Assembly (NCBI GenBank): GCA_036652815.1
Contig: JAVVVE010000005.1
Coordinates: 1 to 64,000, forward strand
From: SZUA-378 sp036652815
GTDB taxonomy: Bacteria > Bacillota > Clostridia > Lachnospirales > Lachnospiraceae
DNA length: 64,000 bases
Direction: 5' to 3'
Shown here: in pieces, positions 35,705 through 43,360 of the stretch
How the letters are laid out: each line of letters opens with the position of its first letter
Position numbering within the stretch: position 1 is the first letter of the stretch
Notes under the pieces: model-generated
Databases searched by the model: none
What the model was told of the DNA's origin: nothing
What the model saw: the letters and a program-made list of their open reading frames with translations, nothing else
Position numbers and translations under genes: made by a program

Positions 35705-36856
35705 ATGCGACTGCATGATTATGAGGATGATTATAAGGACGAACATAGCGCGGGGCATAACTATTCTATTGGCATGATTGCCATTGGTGTATGCCTTTGT
35801 GTGCTCTTGATCCTGGGAGTTGTGTTGATAACAAATAAGAAGCAGGAGCATCCTTATGTTGTCCCTGTAGCACAAACGGATCAGGTGGAAGAGTCGGCAT
35901 CCGTAGAAGAAAGCAACACCTTTACTTCGGATGATCTGGAATTTTGGAGCTTTTTTTCAAAAGAAGAGCAACAAAAAGAAGAAAAAGCAGCTATGGCAAA
36001 AGCAGAGAAAGAAAAGGCAGCAAGTGCGTTATCAGAGGACGATTCTGTGTCAGATAATTCCGTATCGGACAATGCCATGGAAGCAGAGGCTTTGAAACAT
36101 AAAGATGAGACTTTAATTGTACACCTTGATGGAGAAAAAGAATGGATTCCCGTTAATCCCTATCTTACAAAGAATGAATATAACTATGCCGGTTTGGTCT
36201 ATGAAGACCCAATCATGAGATACTCACAGCAAGGCAAGGTAATATCTCATATGGGGATCAATGTATCACAGGAAAATGGTGTGATAGATTATACAAAAGT
36301 AAAAAAAGCAGGAATAGATTTTGTGATCATTCAACTTGGAATGCGCGGATATGGAACAGGAAAAGTTTCCGTAGATGATTATTTTATCAAGAATATGGAA
36401 GGTGCCACACAAGCAGGCCTGAGTGTTGGAGTATCTTTCTATTCGCAGGCGATTAATGAACAGGAAGCAGTGGAAGAAGCCAGTCTGGTCATCAAACAAT
36501 TAAAAGAATATGAGATTGCCTATCCGGTGGCTTATGACATGGAAGAAATCATCGGAGATACAGCGAGAACAGATGCCTTAAGTAAAGAAGAGCGAAGTAA
36601 AATCACAGCGGCTTTCTTAAAGACTTTGAGCGATGTAGGATATAAGACAGTCATCTATGGAAATAAAGAATGGCTCTTGCAGAAGATTAATTTGTCGTTG
36701 TTGTCAGAATATAAAATATGGTTATCACAGGAAATGGATGTCCCGGATTATCCTTATCAATTTGCCCTGTGGCAATATAGCACGACCGGTGTTATCCCCG
36801 GAGTCGTGGGTGAAGTGGGCTTAAACCTGAGCTTTGTGAATTATGAATTAAGGTAA
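35705..36856 (+). CDS. GH25 muramidase-like membrane-anchored protein
   Basis: This 383-residue protein has a short acidic cytoplasmic N-terminus, one transmembrane helix (about 22-44), a low-complexity Glu/Ala/Lys/Ser linker (about 55-130) and a C-terminal GH25 domain (about 180-383). It has GINVSQENGVIDY (about 184), QLGMRGYGTG, SFYSQAINEQEA, YDMEE (about 276) and WQYSTTG. Active GH25 enzymes usually read GIDVS at the first position, with that Asp in the active site, so the Asn here could lower or change activity. The role would be peptidoglycan cleavage at the cell surface. It ends by overlapping a convergent gene by 16 bases. Confidence 0.85.
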   Translation: MRLHDYEDDYKDEHSAGHNYSIGMIAIGVCLCVLLILGVVLITNKKQEHPYVVPVAQTDQVEESASVEESNTFTSDDLEFWSFFSKEEQQKEEKAAMAKAEKEKAASALSEDDSVSDNSVSDNAMEAEALKHKDETLIVHLDGEKEWIPVNPYLTKNEYNYAGLVYEDPIMRYSQQGKVISHMGINVSQENGVIDYTKVKKAGIDFVIIQLGMRGYGTGKVSVDDYFIKNMEGATQAGLSVGVSFYSQAINEQEAVEEASLVIKQLKEYEIAYPVAYDMEEIIGDTARTDALSKEERSKITAAFLKTLSDVGYKTVIYGNKEWLLQKINLSLLSEYKIWLSQEMDVPDYPYQFALWQYSTTGVIPGVVGEVGLNLSFVNYELR

Positions 36857-37638
36857 TAGAGCTTGGGAGATACTTTAATATCGGCATAGATATCGGCATA
36901 GGCAGTCTTAGTTAAAGACTCTATATAATTAGGGGTGTAGTGTTTTTTAATACCCTGCTTATGCAGAATATCGATTGCTTTGTTATACGCAACAGCCGCT
37001 TTTTCTTCAGAAGAATAGCAGCCAACGCGGTAGTTACTATGTACATGTATCGTGACTTGATATTTTATCTGATTTTTCTTTTTTATCTTTTGCACTCCCT
37101 GATAACGGTTGATAATCTCAATATTCTCATAACGATAATCATATATATTACCATTAATAAAACGATAATCTCGATTTAAAACGCTATAATTCTTAATCCC
37201 ATAACGGCTGGCAATCGTCACCTGCATCCCATAATCCGCAACAAACAGATGTCCCAAACGTTTCATGATCTTATGTGAGGAATAATAGAACAAATCATCC
37301 ATATCAAAGATTAATTCAATCAAGGGGGACAGATAATAGGTAAAAAAATTCTTATTGACATAGATGGGATTACAAAAATAGATTAGATTATCTCGATAGT
37401 TAATCAAAGAAACCCACTTATCAAAAGATAGATTCATAGCATCAGGGGCATAATGATGAATAGATAGGTCCGTGTCAGCCAGTACCATAAGGGCTTCTGC
37501 ATATGCCGCGTGTGCTTCTTCCATCGTATTAAAACTACCAAGACTGATGTGTTTTTGCTTATGAGTGATAGAAGCTCTATAGTAAGTTGAGTGATCTTTT
37601 TTTGTGGCAATAGACACACCGGTAAGTCTGGTTTCCAT
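36841..37638 (-). CDS. Protein with two AP2-like DNA-binding domains
   Basis: This 265-residue protein has AP2-like folds at both ends. The first (about 10-45) reads YRASITHKQKHISLGSFNT, then an AHAAYAEAL helix. The second (about 190-235) reads YQVTIHVHSNYRVGCYSS, then a KAAVAYNKAIDIL helix. The middle (about 95-185) resembles the core of HNH endonuclease-like proteins in layout (a YDYRYENIEIIN segment like the RHDNRREN motif) but lacks a clear HNH triad. AP2 domains in bacteria usually sit in homing endonucleases or phage-derived regulators. Here the endonuclease part may be decayed, leaving a DNA-binding protein. Start ATG 37638 has GGAG 6 bases upstream. Confidence 0.65.
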   Translation of the reverse strand: METRLTGVSIATKKDHSTYYRASITHKQKHISLGSFNTMEEAHAAYAEALMVLADTDLSIHHYAPDAMNLSFDKWVSLINYRDNLIYFCNPIYVNKNFFTYYLSPLIELIFDMDDLFYYSSHKIMKRLGHLFVADYGMQVTIASRYGIKNYSVLNRDYRFINGNIYDYRYENIEIINRYQGVQKIKKKNQIKYQVTIHVHSNYRVGCYSSEEKAAVAYNKAIDILHKQGIKKHYTPNYIESLTKTAYADIYADIKVSPKLYYLNS

Positions 37639-37689
37639 CGAGGTCTCCAATCATTTTTGTTCTTATGACATGATACATTATGCCTGTTC

Positions 37690-37718
37690 AGTATAACATT
37701 TTTATAAAAATAATACAA
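37690..37718 (-). promoter_or_regulatory. Candidate promoter of AP2-like gene
   Basis: Reverse strand: TTGTAT, 17-base spacer, TATACT. The -35 box is weak. Confidence 0.4.
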
Positions 37719-37792
37719 TTTCAGATATATTTGGTGCCGCTCCTGTATAGAATAGTAATAGGGCAATGAGATAGAGCTTGTAAAGGAGAAGG

Positions 37793-38428
37793 ATGGATCG
37801 AATCTATATGTATAAAAAATATGTATGTTTTATTGTATTGTGCAATTGTATCTTTTTGACTGTCATAATCAGTCTTAAGGGAATTAAACTTAACAGACTG
37901 GCATTGACACCGGCGTTCCAAGTGCATTTTATAGAAGATTTTGTAGAAGAGAAAAGGACAAGCTTTCTGTGTCAGGCGAAAGAAGCGTCGTCGGGGCAGC
38001 GGATTGTGGATTATCAGGTGTTGGAGAAGGATATGATAATCGAATTATCAAGCCGGGATTACCAAGTGCTGCAGAAGATTGTCGAAGCAGAAGCGGGATG
38101 CGAAGATGAAAAAGGTAAGCTATTAGTGGCAAATGTGGTGATTAATCGAGTGAAAAGTGATCAATTTCCGAATACCGTAACAGAAGTCGTTTTTCAAAAA
38201 GAAAACGGAACCACACAATTTTCTCCTATCTATGATGGCAGCTACCAACAGGTATCGGTGTCGGAAGAAACAAAACAGGTCGTAGATCGTGCATTGCTGG
38301 GGGAAGATATCTCGAAGGGAGCTCTGTACTTTGCAGCACGCAGCTATGCAGATCCTGAGAGAATGAAATGGTTTGATACCCATCTTACTTTATTATTTTC
38401 CTATGGGGGACATGAGTTTTTTCGATAA
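37793..38428 (+). CDS. SleB-like cell wall hydrolase
   Basis: This 211-residue protein has a membrane segment or signal peptide (about 10-28) and a Hydrolase_2 (SleB-type) domain (about 88-211) with IVEAEAGCEDEKGKLLVANV, which contains the expected catalytic Glu, then QFSPIYDGSY and a GALYFAAR segment. SleB enzymes are lytic transglycosylases that cut spore cortex; related proteins work in vegetative wall turnover, so sporulation use is not proved. The start has AAAGGAG. It is divergent from the AP2-like gene and lies before threonine synthase. Confidence 0.85.
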   Translation: MDRIYMYKKYVCFIVLCNCIFLTVIISLKGIKLNRLALTPAFQVHFIEDFVEEKRTSFLCQAKEASSGQRIVDYQVLEKDMIIELSSRDYQVLQKIVEAEAGCEDEKGKLLVANVVINRVKSDQFPNTVTEVVFQKENGTTQFSPIYDGSYQQVSVSEETKQVVDRALLGEDISKGALYFAARSYADPERMKWFDTHLTLLFSYGGHEFFR

Positions 38429-38453
38429 TTATTTTTTATCAAGCAGGTATTAT

Positions 38454-38482
38454 TTGCGTATAGGATGAGAATATGTTATACT
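38454..38482 (+). promoter_or_regulatory. Candidate promoter of threonine synthase gene
   Basis: TTGCGT, 17-base spacer, TATACT, about 37 bases before the thrC ATG. Confidence 0.5.
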
Positions 38483-38518
38483 TTTGAACTATATCAGATA
38501 CGGATAGGAGCAGAAGAT

Positions 38519-40009
38519 ATGGAGATATTATATAGAAGTACCAGAAATGAAACCACAAAAGTGACAGCATCCGAAGCCATCTTACAAGGATTGGCTAAAG
38601 ATGGAGGACTGTTTGTACCGGAATCTATCCCGGTGCTCCAAAAGAGTCTACAAGAATTATCACACATGCCCTATGCAGAGGTAGCATATGAAGTCATGAG
38701 ATTATTTTTAACGGATTTTACGGAAACAGAACTGAGAGACTGCATTAACAAAGCGTATGATGCTAAGTTTGATACAAAACTCATTGCCCCTTTGGTTGGG
38801 GAGCGCAGTCCCTATTATTTAGAATTATTTCATGGTTCCACCATTGCTTTTAAGGATATGGCATTGTCTATTCTGCCACATCTGTTACTGGCATCGGCGA
38901 AGAAGAATCATGTGAAGAATGATATCGTAATCCTGACAGCGACCTCGGGAGATACCGGGAAAGCGGCACTTGCAGGCTTTGCGGAAGTACCGGGCACTAA
39001 AATCATAGTATTTTATCCAAAGAATGGTGTCAGTCCGATTCAAGAGAAACAAATGGTGACGCAGAAGGGTGATAATACATATGTAGTCGGCATACATGGT
39101 AATTTTGATGATGCACAAAGTGGTGTGAAAGCATTATTCTCCGATCAGCAATTAGCAGAGAAGATGCAGCAGTCAGGCTATCAATTCTCGTCTGCCAATT
39201 CGATTAATATAGGACGCCTTGTGCCGCAGGTAGTATACTATGTTTATGCCTATGCACAGTTACTACAGTCAGGGAAAATCAAAGACGGAGAAAAGATCAA
39301 TGTGGTAGTGCCTACCGGTAACTTTGGTAATATCTTAGCCGGATTTTATGCCAAGAATATGGGAGTACCGATTGATAAACTCTTATGTGCATCCAATGAT
39401 AATAAAGTGTTGTATGATTTCTTTACAACAGGCACATATGATAAAAACAGAGAGTTCCTATTAACCTCTTCCCCATCTATGGATATCCTGGTATCCAGTA
39501 ATCTGGAACGATTGATTTACCGCATTGCGGATAATAGTGCAGTACAAAATAAAAATCTCATGGAAGAACTTACACAAACCGGCCGGTATCATATTACACC
39601 AAAGATGCAGGATGCGTTACATGATTTTTATGGTAATTATGCGACAGAAGAGGAAACGCAAGCAGCAATTAGAGACTTATATCAACAAACAGACTACGTG
39701 ATGGATCCGCACACGGCGGTGGCGGAGGTTGTTTATCGCAAGTATACAGAAGAAACAGAGGACAAAAAGACATCAGTTATCTTATCGACCGCTAGTCCTT
39801 ATAAGTTTACACGCAGTGTAATGACGGCCATTGATAAACAGTATGATGCATTGTCGGATTTTGAACTGGTAGATGAACTGGAGAAACTCTCCAAGGTAAA
39901 AGTTCCTGATGCGATTGAATCCATTAGGACAGCACCGATTCTCCACACTCATGTATGCGATACAAATCAGATGAAAGCAATGGTAGAGACATTTTTACAG
40001 CTATCATAA
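38519..40009 (+). CDS. thrC: Threonine synthase
   Basis: This 496-residue PLP enzyme converts O-phosphohomoserine to threonine. It has the N-terminal YRSTRNETTKVTASEAILQGL, the PLP-Lys segment HGSTIAFKDMAL (about 107), TATSGDTGKAAL, NSINIGRLVPQ and a C-terminal extension, as in the longer (about 495) class of the family. I chose the ATG at 38519, with TAGGAG 8 bases upstream; the in-frame start at 38465 lies within the promoter area. A small membrane protein gene follows. No thrA/thrB is nearby. Confidence 0.95.
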   Translation: MEILYRSTRNETTKVTASEAILQGLAKDGGLFVPESIPVLQKSLQELSHMPYAEVAYEVMRLFLTDFTETELRDCINKAYDAKFDTKLIAPLVGERSPYYLELFHGSTIAFKDMALSILPHLLLASAKKNHVKNDIVILTATSGDTGKAALAGFAEVPGTKIIVFYPKNGVSPIQEKQMVTQKGDNTYVVGIHGNFDDAQSGVKALFSDQQLAEKMQQSGYQFSSANSINIGRLVPQVVYYVYAYAQLLQSGKIKDGEKINVVVPTGNFGNILAGFYAKNMGVPIDKLLCASNDNKVLYDFFTTGTYDKNREFLLTSSPSMDILVSSNLERLIYRIADNSAVQNKNLMEELTQTGRYHITPKMQDALHDFYGNYATEEETQAAIRDLYQQTDYVMDPHTAVAEVVYRKYTEETEDKKTSVILSTASPYKFTRSVMTAIDKQYDALSDFELVDELEKLSKVKVPDAIESIRTAPILHTHVCDTNQMKAMVETFLQLS

Positions 40010-40023
40010 AAAGGAGGCAACAT

Positions 40024-40365
40024 ATGTCAAGTTCTATCTTTGATCTTATAATATTAGGCGGAGGTCTTTATCTACTTTGGGGAGCACTGTCCATGAAATT
40101 AAAAAACACAGTCCCCAAGATGCTATTGAGTAAGAGTATGGAGATATCGAAAGACCAGGATATGTCAGAATTTACCAAAGCGATGCTACTGCCCACCCTT
40201 ATCATGGGGATCTTTGCATTACTAAGCGGCGGACTCGGGATGGCTACGCATTATGTGGTGGGACTCGAGACCATACAATTGATCGTAATGATGATTACAT
40301 TTCTTATGCTGCTGGCATATGGCTACATCACAGTTCGATATCAAAAAAAATATCTGGGAAACTAG
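40024..40365 (+). CDS. Small membrane protein, unknown function
   Basis: This 113-residue protein has three predicted membrane helices (about 5-24, 57-77 and 84-105) separated by a charged loop. Start ATG 40024 follows AAAGGAGG closely. I know no named family for it. It follows threonine synthase by 14 bases and may share its transcript; the perfect promoter of the yceD-rpmF operon follows it. Confidence 0.75.
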   Translation: MSSSIFDLIILGGGLYLLWGALSMKLKNTVPKMLLSKSMEISKDQDMSEFTKAMLLPTLIMGIFALLSGGLGMATHYVVGLETIQLIVMMITFLMLLAYGYITVRYQKKYLGN

Positions 40366-40375
40366 TAATTATTTG

Positions 40376-40404
40376 TTGACAAACCCATATCCAGTAGGTA
40401 TAAT
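40376..40404 (+). promoter_or_regulatory. Perfect-consensus promoter of yceD-rpmF
   Basis: TTGACA (40376-40381), 17-base spacer, TATAAT (40399-40404): all 12 consensus bases match. A 7-bp inverted repeat TTGACAA (40376-40382) and TTGTCAA (40404-40410) brackets it. Confidence 0.95.
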
Positions 40405-40430
40405 TGTCAAGGTGTGAATAGGAGTCTACT

Positions 40431-40976
40431 ATGTTAGTGAATTTAACAAGTGTATTAACATCCGAAGGTAAGACGGAACAATTACAACTGAATCCGGAGC
40501 TGGAAGAATGTATACATTTATCCAATCCTTACAGGATTGTACATAAGGAGCCTCTGAAGCTTACTTTATCCAATACAGGAGTAGGAAAGGCACACATAGC
40601 CGGGGAAACATCCCTAGTTGTAATGTTACATTGCGACCGATGCCTGACAGATGTAGAATATACATTTGACCTGTCTTTTTCACGAGAGGTGATTTCACCT
40701 GATCATGATAAGATAACGGATACAGAGGATACGGATTCCATAGAAGAGGAATCAAACTTCATGGAAGGGTACGAACTGAATGTAGAGAACCTGGTAAGCA
40801 ATGAACTATTGATTAACTGGCCAATGAAGGTTTTATGCCGTGAAGACTGCAGGGGAATCTGCATACAATGCGGTAAAGATCTGAATACAGGGACATGCGA
40901 TTGTGATACATTCGTACCGGATCCCAGAATGGCAGCCATACAAGATATCTTTAATGCGAATAATAAGGAGGTGTAA
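40431..40976 (+). CDS. yceD: DUF177 (YceD) family protein
   Basis: This 181-residue protein has the family's cysteine pattern: LHCDRCL in the middle and a C-terminal CREDCRGICIQCG, then a CDCDTF segment and DPRMAAIQDI. It probably binds a metal. YceD is encoded next to L32 in most bacteria and is linked to 23S rRNA or ribosome maturation. The start has TAGGAG. The stop lies 2 bases before the L32 start. Confidence 0.92.
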   Translation: MLVNLTSVLTSEGKTEQLQLNPELEECIHLSNPYRIVHKEPLKLTLSNTGVGKAHIAGETSLVVMLHCDRCLTDVEYTFDLSFSREVISPDHDKITDTEDTDSIEEESNFMEGYELNVENLVSNELLINWPMKVLCREDCRGICIQCGKDLNTGTCDCDTFVPDPRMAAIQDIFNANNKEV

Positions 40977-40978
40977 CG

Positions 40979-41158
40979 ATGTCTATTTGTCCTAAGAATA
41001 AATCTTCAAAAGGTAGAAGAGATAAGAGAAGAGCGAACTGGAAAATGAGTGCTCCGACATTAGTAAAGTGTAGCAAATGTGGTGCTTTAATGATGCCACA
41101 TAGAGTATGCAAAGCTTGTGGCTCTTATAACAAGAAAGAAATCATTTCTGTTGACTAA
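40979..41158 (+). CDS. rpmF: 50S ribosomal protein L32
   Basis: This 59-residue protein begins MSICPKNKSSKGRRDKRRAN, matching the L32 start, and carries the zinc ribbon CSKC and CKAC, so it is the zinc-binding form. AAGGAGGTGTAA precedes the ATG. It is the second gene of the yceD operon and a hairpin terminator follows. Confidence 0.97.
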   Translation: MSICPKNKSSKGRRDKRRANWKMSAPTLVKCSKCGALMMPHRVCKACGSYNKKEIISVD

Positions 41159-41184
41159 GATTGTTTGATGCATGTGAATGAGAC

Positions 41185-41217
41185 AGCACTTATACCCATT
41201 GGGATAGGTGCTTTTTT
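41185..41217 (+). terminator. Terminator after rpmF
   Basis: Stem AGCACTTATACCC with GGGATAGGTGCT (one bulge, one G-U pair), loop ATT, then TTTTTT. Confidence 0.88.
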
Positions 41218-41250
41218 CACGTTTTTTTAAGGTACATCTTTCTTTTCTTC

Positions 41251-41279
41251 TTGATTTTTACAGATGGTTCGAGTATATT
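41251..41279 (+). promoter_or_regulatory. Promoter of plsX operon
   Basis: TTGATT, 17-base spacer, TATATT, about 35 bases before the plsX start. Confidence 0.75.
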
Positions 41280-41313
41280 GTAAAGAGAACACTTAACTCT
41301 AGGAGGATTTGGC

Positions 41314-42357
41314 ATGTCAGAAACAGTAAATGTTGCAGTGGATGCAATGGGTGGGGATCATGCACCGGCAGAGATTGTAAAGGGTGCCATACAGGCAACG
41401 CATGAAAACAGTCATGTTAAAGTATATTTAGTTGGCGAGGAAACCGTATTAAAAGAACAGTTACATCAATATACCTATGATGCATTACAGGTAGAGATCG
41501 TGAATGCAACAGAAATCATCGACCCGTCGGAAGCACCGGTCATGGCGATTCGAAAGAAGAAGGATTCTTCTATTGTAAAAGCATTAAATCTTGTTAAAAC
41601 AGGTACTTGTGACGCCGTGGTATCAGCAGGAAGTACAGGAGCAGTATTGGTAGGCGGACAAGTTATCATCGGACGCATCAAAGGGATAGAAAGACCACCG
41701 TTAGCGCCTTTAATTCCTACAGCTAAGGGGGCAACACTGTTGATAGACTGCGGTGCTAATGTAGATGCCAGAGCCTCACATCTGGTACAATTTGCCAAGA
41801 TGGGTTCTGTCTATATGGAGAACGTGATGGGGATTCAACATCCAAGAGTTGCGATCGTTAATATCGGAGCAGAAGAAGAAAAAGGAAATGCACTGGTAAA
41901 AGAAACCTTTCCTTTATTAAAGAATTCTTCAGAGATTAATTTTATCGGCAGCATAGAAGCAAGAGACATTCCGGCAGGTATGGCAGATGTAGTGGTGTGT
42001 GAGGCATTTGTGGGGAATGTTATTCTTAAATTATATGAAGGTGTTGGGGATACCCTGATTAAAAAGGTAAAAGAAGGCATGATGACATCTCTTAGAAGTA
42101 AGATGGGTGCACTCTTGGTAAAACCGGCATTAAAAGAGACTTTAAAGACTTTTGACCTTGAACAATATGGGGGAGCACCCATGCTTGGACTCAATGGATT
42201 GGTTGTAAAGACACATGGAAGCTCTAAGGCAAATGAAATTATGAATTCTATCTTACAATGTGTTACTTTTAAAGAGCAGAGAATTAACGAAAAGATAAAA
42301 GCCAAGATCACCATGATAGATTCCATGGAGCCGTTGGCACAGGGAAAGGACGAATGA
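41314..42357 (+). CDS. plsX: Phosphate acyltransferase PlsX
   Basis: This 347-residue enzyme makes acyl-phosphate from acyl-ACP for phospholipid synthesis. Motifs include VAVDAMGGDHAP at the N-terminus, SAGSTGA (about 109), RPPLAPLIPT and GADDIGNV-like region CEAFVGNVILKLYEG (about 229). Length is usual. It starts with TAGGAGG and heads the plsX-acpP pair. Confidence 0.97.
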   Translation: MSETVNVAVDAMGGDHAPAEIVKGAIQATHENSHVKVYLVGEETVLKEQLHQYTYDALQVEIVNATEIIDPSEAPVMAIRKKKDSSIVKALNLVKTGTCDAVVSAGSTGAVLVGGQVIIGRIKGIERPPLAPLIPTAKGATLLIDCGANVDARASHLVQFAKMGSVYMENVMGIQHPRVAIVNIGAEEEKGNALVKETFPLLKNSSEINFIGSIEARDIPAGMADVVVCEAFVGNVILKLYEGVGDTLIKKVKEGMMTSLRSKMGALLVKPALKETLKTFDLEQYGGAPMLGLNGLVVKTHGSSKANEIMNSILQCVTFKEQRINEKIKAKITMIDSMEPLAQGKDE

Positions 42358-42361
42358 GAAC

Positions 42362-42592
42362 ATGGAATTCGATAAACTAAAAGAGATAATAGCATCCGTA
42401 TTATGCGTAGATACCAAAGAGATTATGCCGGAAACTACCTTTGTGGATGATCTTGGTGCAGATTCGCTGGATATCTATCAGATTGTGATGGGGATAGAAC
42501 AAGAATTTGATATAACGATTGAAGAAGAAGATGTGAATCAGATGACGATGGTATCTGAGGTCTTAGAATTTATTAAAGATTCCATCAATTAA
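42362..42592 (+). CDS. acpP: Acyl carrier protein
   Basis: This 76-residue protein has the phosphopantetheine site GADSLDIYQ, where Ser 37 carries the prosthetic group (usually DSLDTVE or DSLDIVE). It is acidic and helical, as expected. It lies 4 bases after plsX and is co-transcribed with it. A terminator follows. Confidence 0.95.
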   Translation: MEFDKLKEIIASVLCVDTKEIMPETTFVDDLGADSLDIYQIVMGIEQEFDITIEEEDVNQMTMVSEVLEFIKDSIN

Positions 42593-42605
42593 AGAGGAAC
42601 GAAAG

Positions 42606-42625
42606 AGCCCTTACAGGGGCTTTTT
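42606..42625 (+). terminator. Terminator after acpP
   Basis: Short GC-rich stem (AGCCC with GGGCT) and TTTTT. The stem is short, so read-through into rnc is likely. Confidence 0.7.
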
Positions 42626-42667
42626 CAATGTATAAATAAGAGTAGAGGAAAGACAGAGGTTATAGAT

Positions 42668-43357
42668 ATGAACGAAGGATATTCGTTGGCAGCACTGCAG
42701 GATAAGATAGGATATCATTTTAAAGACAAGGTATTATTAAAACAAGCAATGACACATAGTTCTTTTGCTAATGAACAGAAGATACGAAAACTGTTGGATT
42801 ATGAAAGATTGGAATTTTTGGGAGATGCTGTATTGGAACTTATTTCCAGTGAATATTTTTATACGGCTTATCCTGACTATCCGGAGGGAAAATTAACCAA
42901 ATTGCGTTCTTCCTGTGTTTGCGAACCGGCTTTGGCTTATTGTGCAAGAGAAATAGAGCTAAGTGGTTATATCTTACTCGGTAAGGGTGAAGAAGCAACG
43001 GGAGGAAGAGAACGGGATTCCATTACGTCGGACGTATGTGAAGCCTTGATCGGAGCAATCTACCTTGATGGTGGTTTTACTAATGCAAAAGAGTTTATCT
43101 TACAATTTATCTTATCGGATTTAGAACACAAACAACTCTTTTATGATAGCAAGACCATTCTTCAGGAAATGATACAATGTGATAATAATGGAATCTTGCA
43201 ATATCATCTTATCAGTGAAGAAGGACCGGACCATGATAAAGTGTTTAAAGTAGAGGCAATGGTTGGAGAACGACGTATTGGAGCCGGAGTAGGAAGAACT
43301 AAAAAAGCAGCAGAACAACAGGCAGCATATCAAGCGATTCTACATAGGGAGAACTAA
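42668..43357 (+). CDS. rnc: Ribonuclease III
   Basis: This 229-residue enzyme cuts double-stranded RNA in rRNA and mRNA processing. The signature RLEFLGDAVLEL (about 43) carries catalytic acidic residues, with a second acidic region DVCEALIGAIYLDGG (about 120). A double-stranded RNA-binding domain covers about 157-228, ending GRTKKAAEQQAAYQAI. Length is typical. It precedes smc by 3 bases. Confidence 0.97.
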   Translation: MNEGYSLAALQDKIGYHFKDKVLLKQAMTHSSFANEQKIRKLLDYERLEFLGDAVLELISSEYFYTAYPDYPEGKLTKLRSSCVCEPALAYCAREIELSGYILLGKGEEATGGRERDSITSDVCEALIGAIYLDGGFTNAKEFILQFILSDLEHKQLFYDSKTILQEMIQCDNNGILQYHLISEEGPDHDKVFKVEAMVGERRIGAGVGRTKKAAEQQAAYQAILHREN

Positions 43358-43360
43358 TCG

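Noticed and set aside
41208..41405. Forward frame overlapping the start of plsX
   Set aside because: It runs through the promoter and plsX in another frame, with no ribosome site; rich in Cys/Gly by chance.
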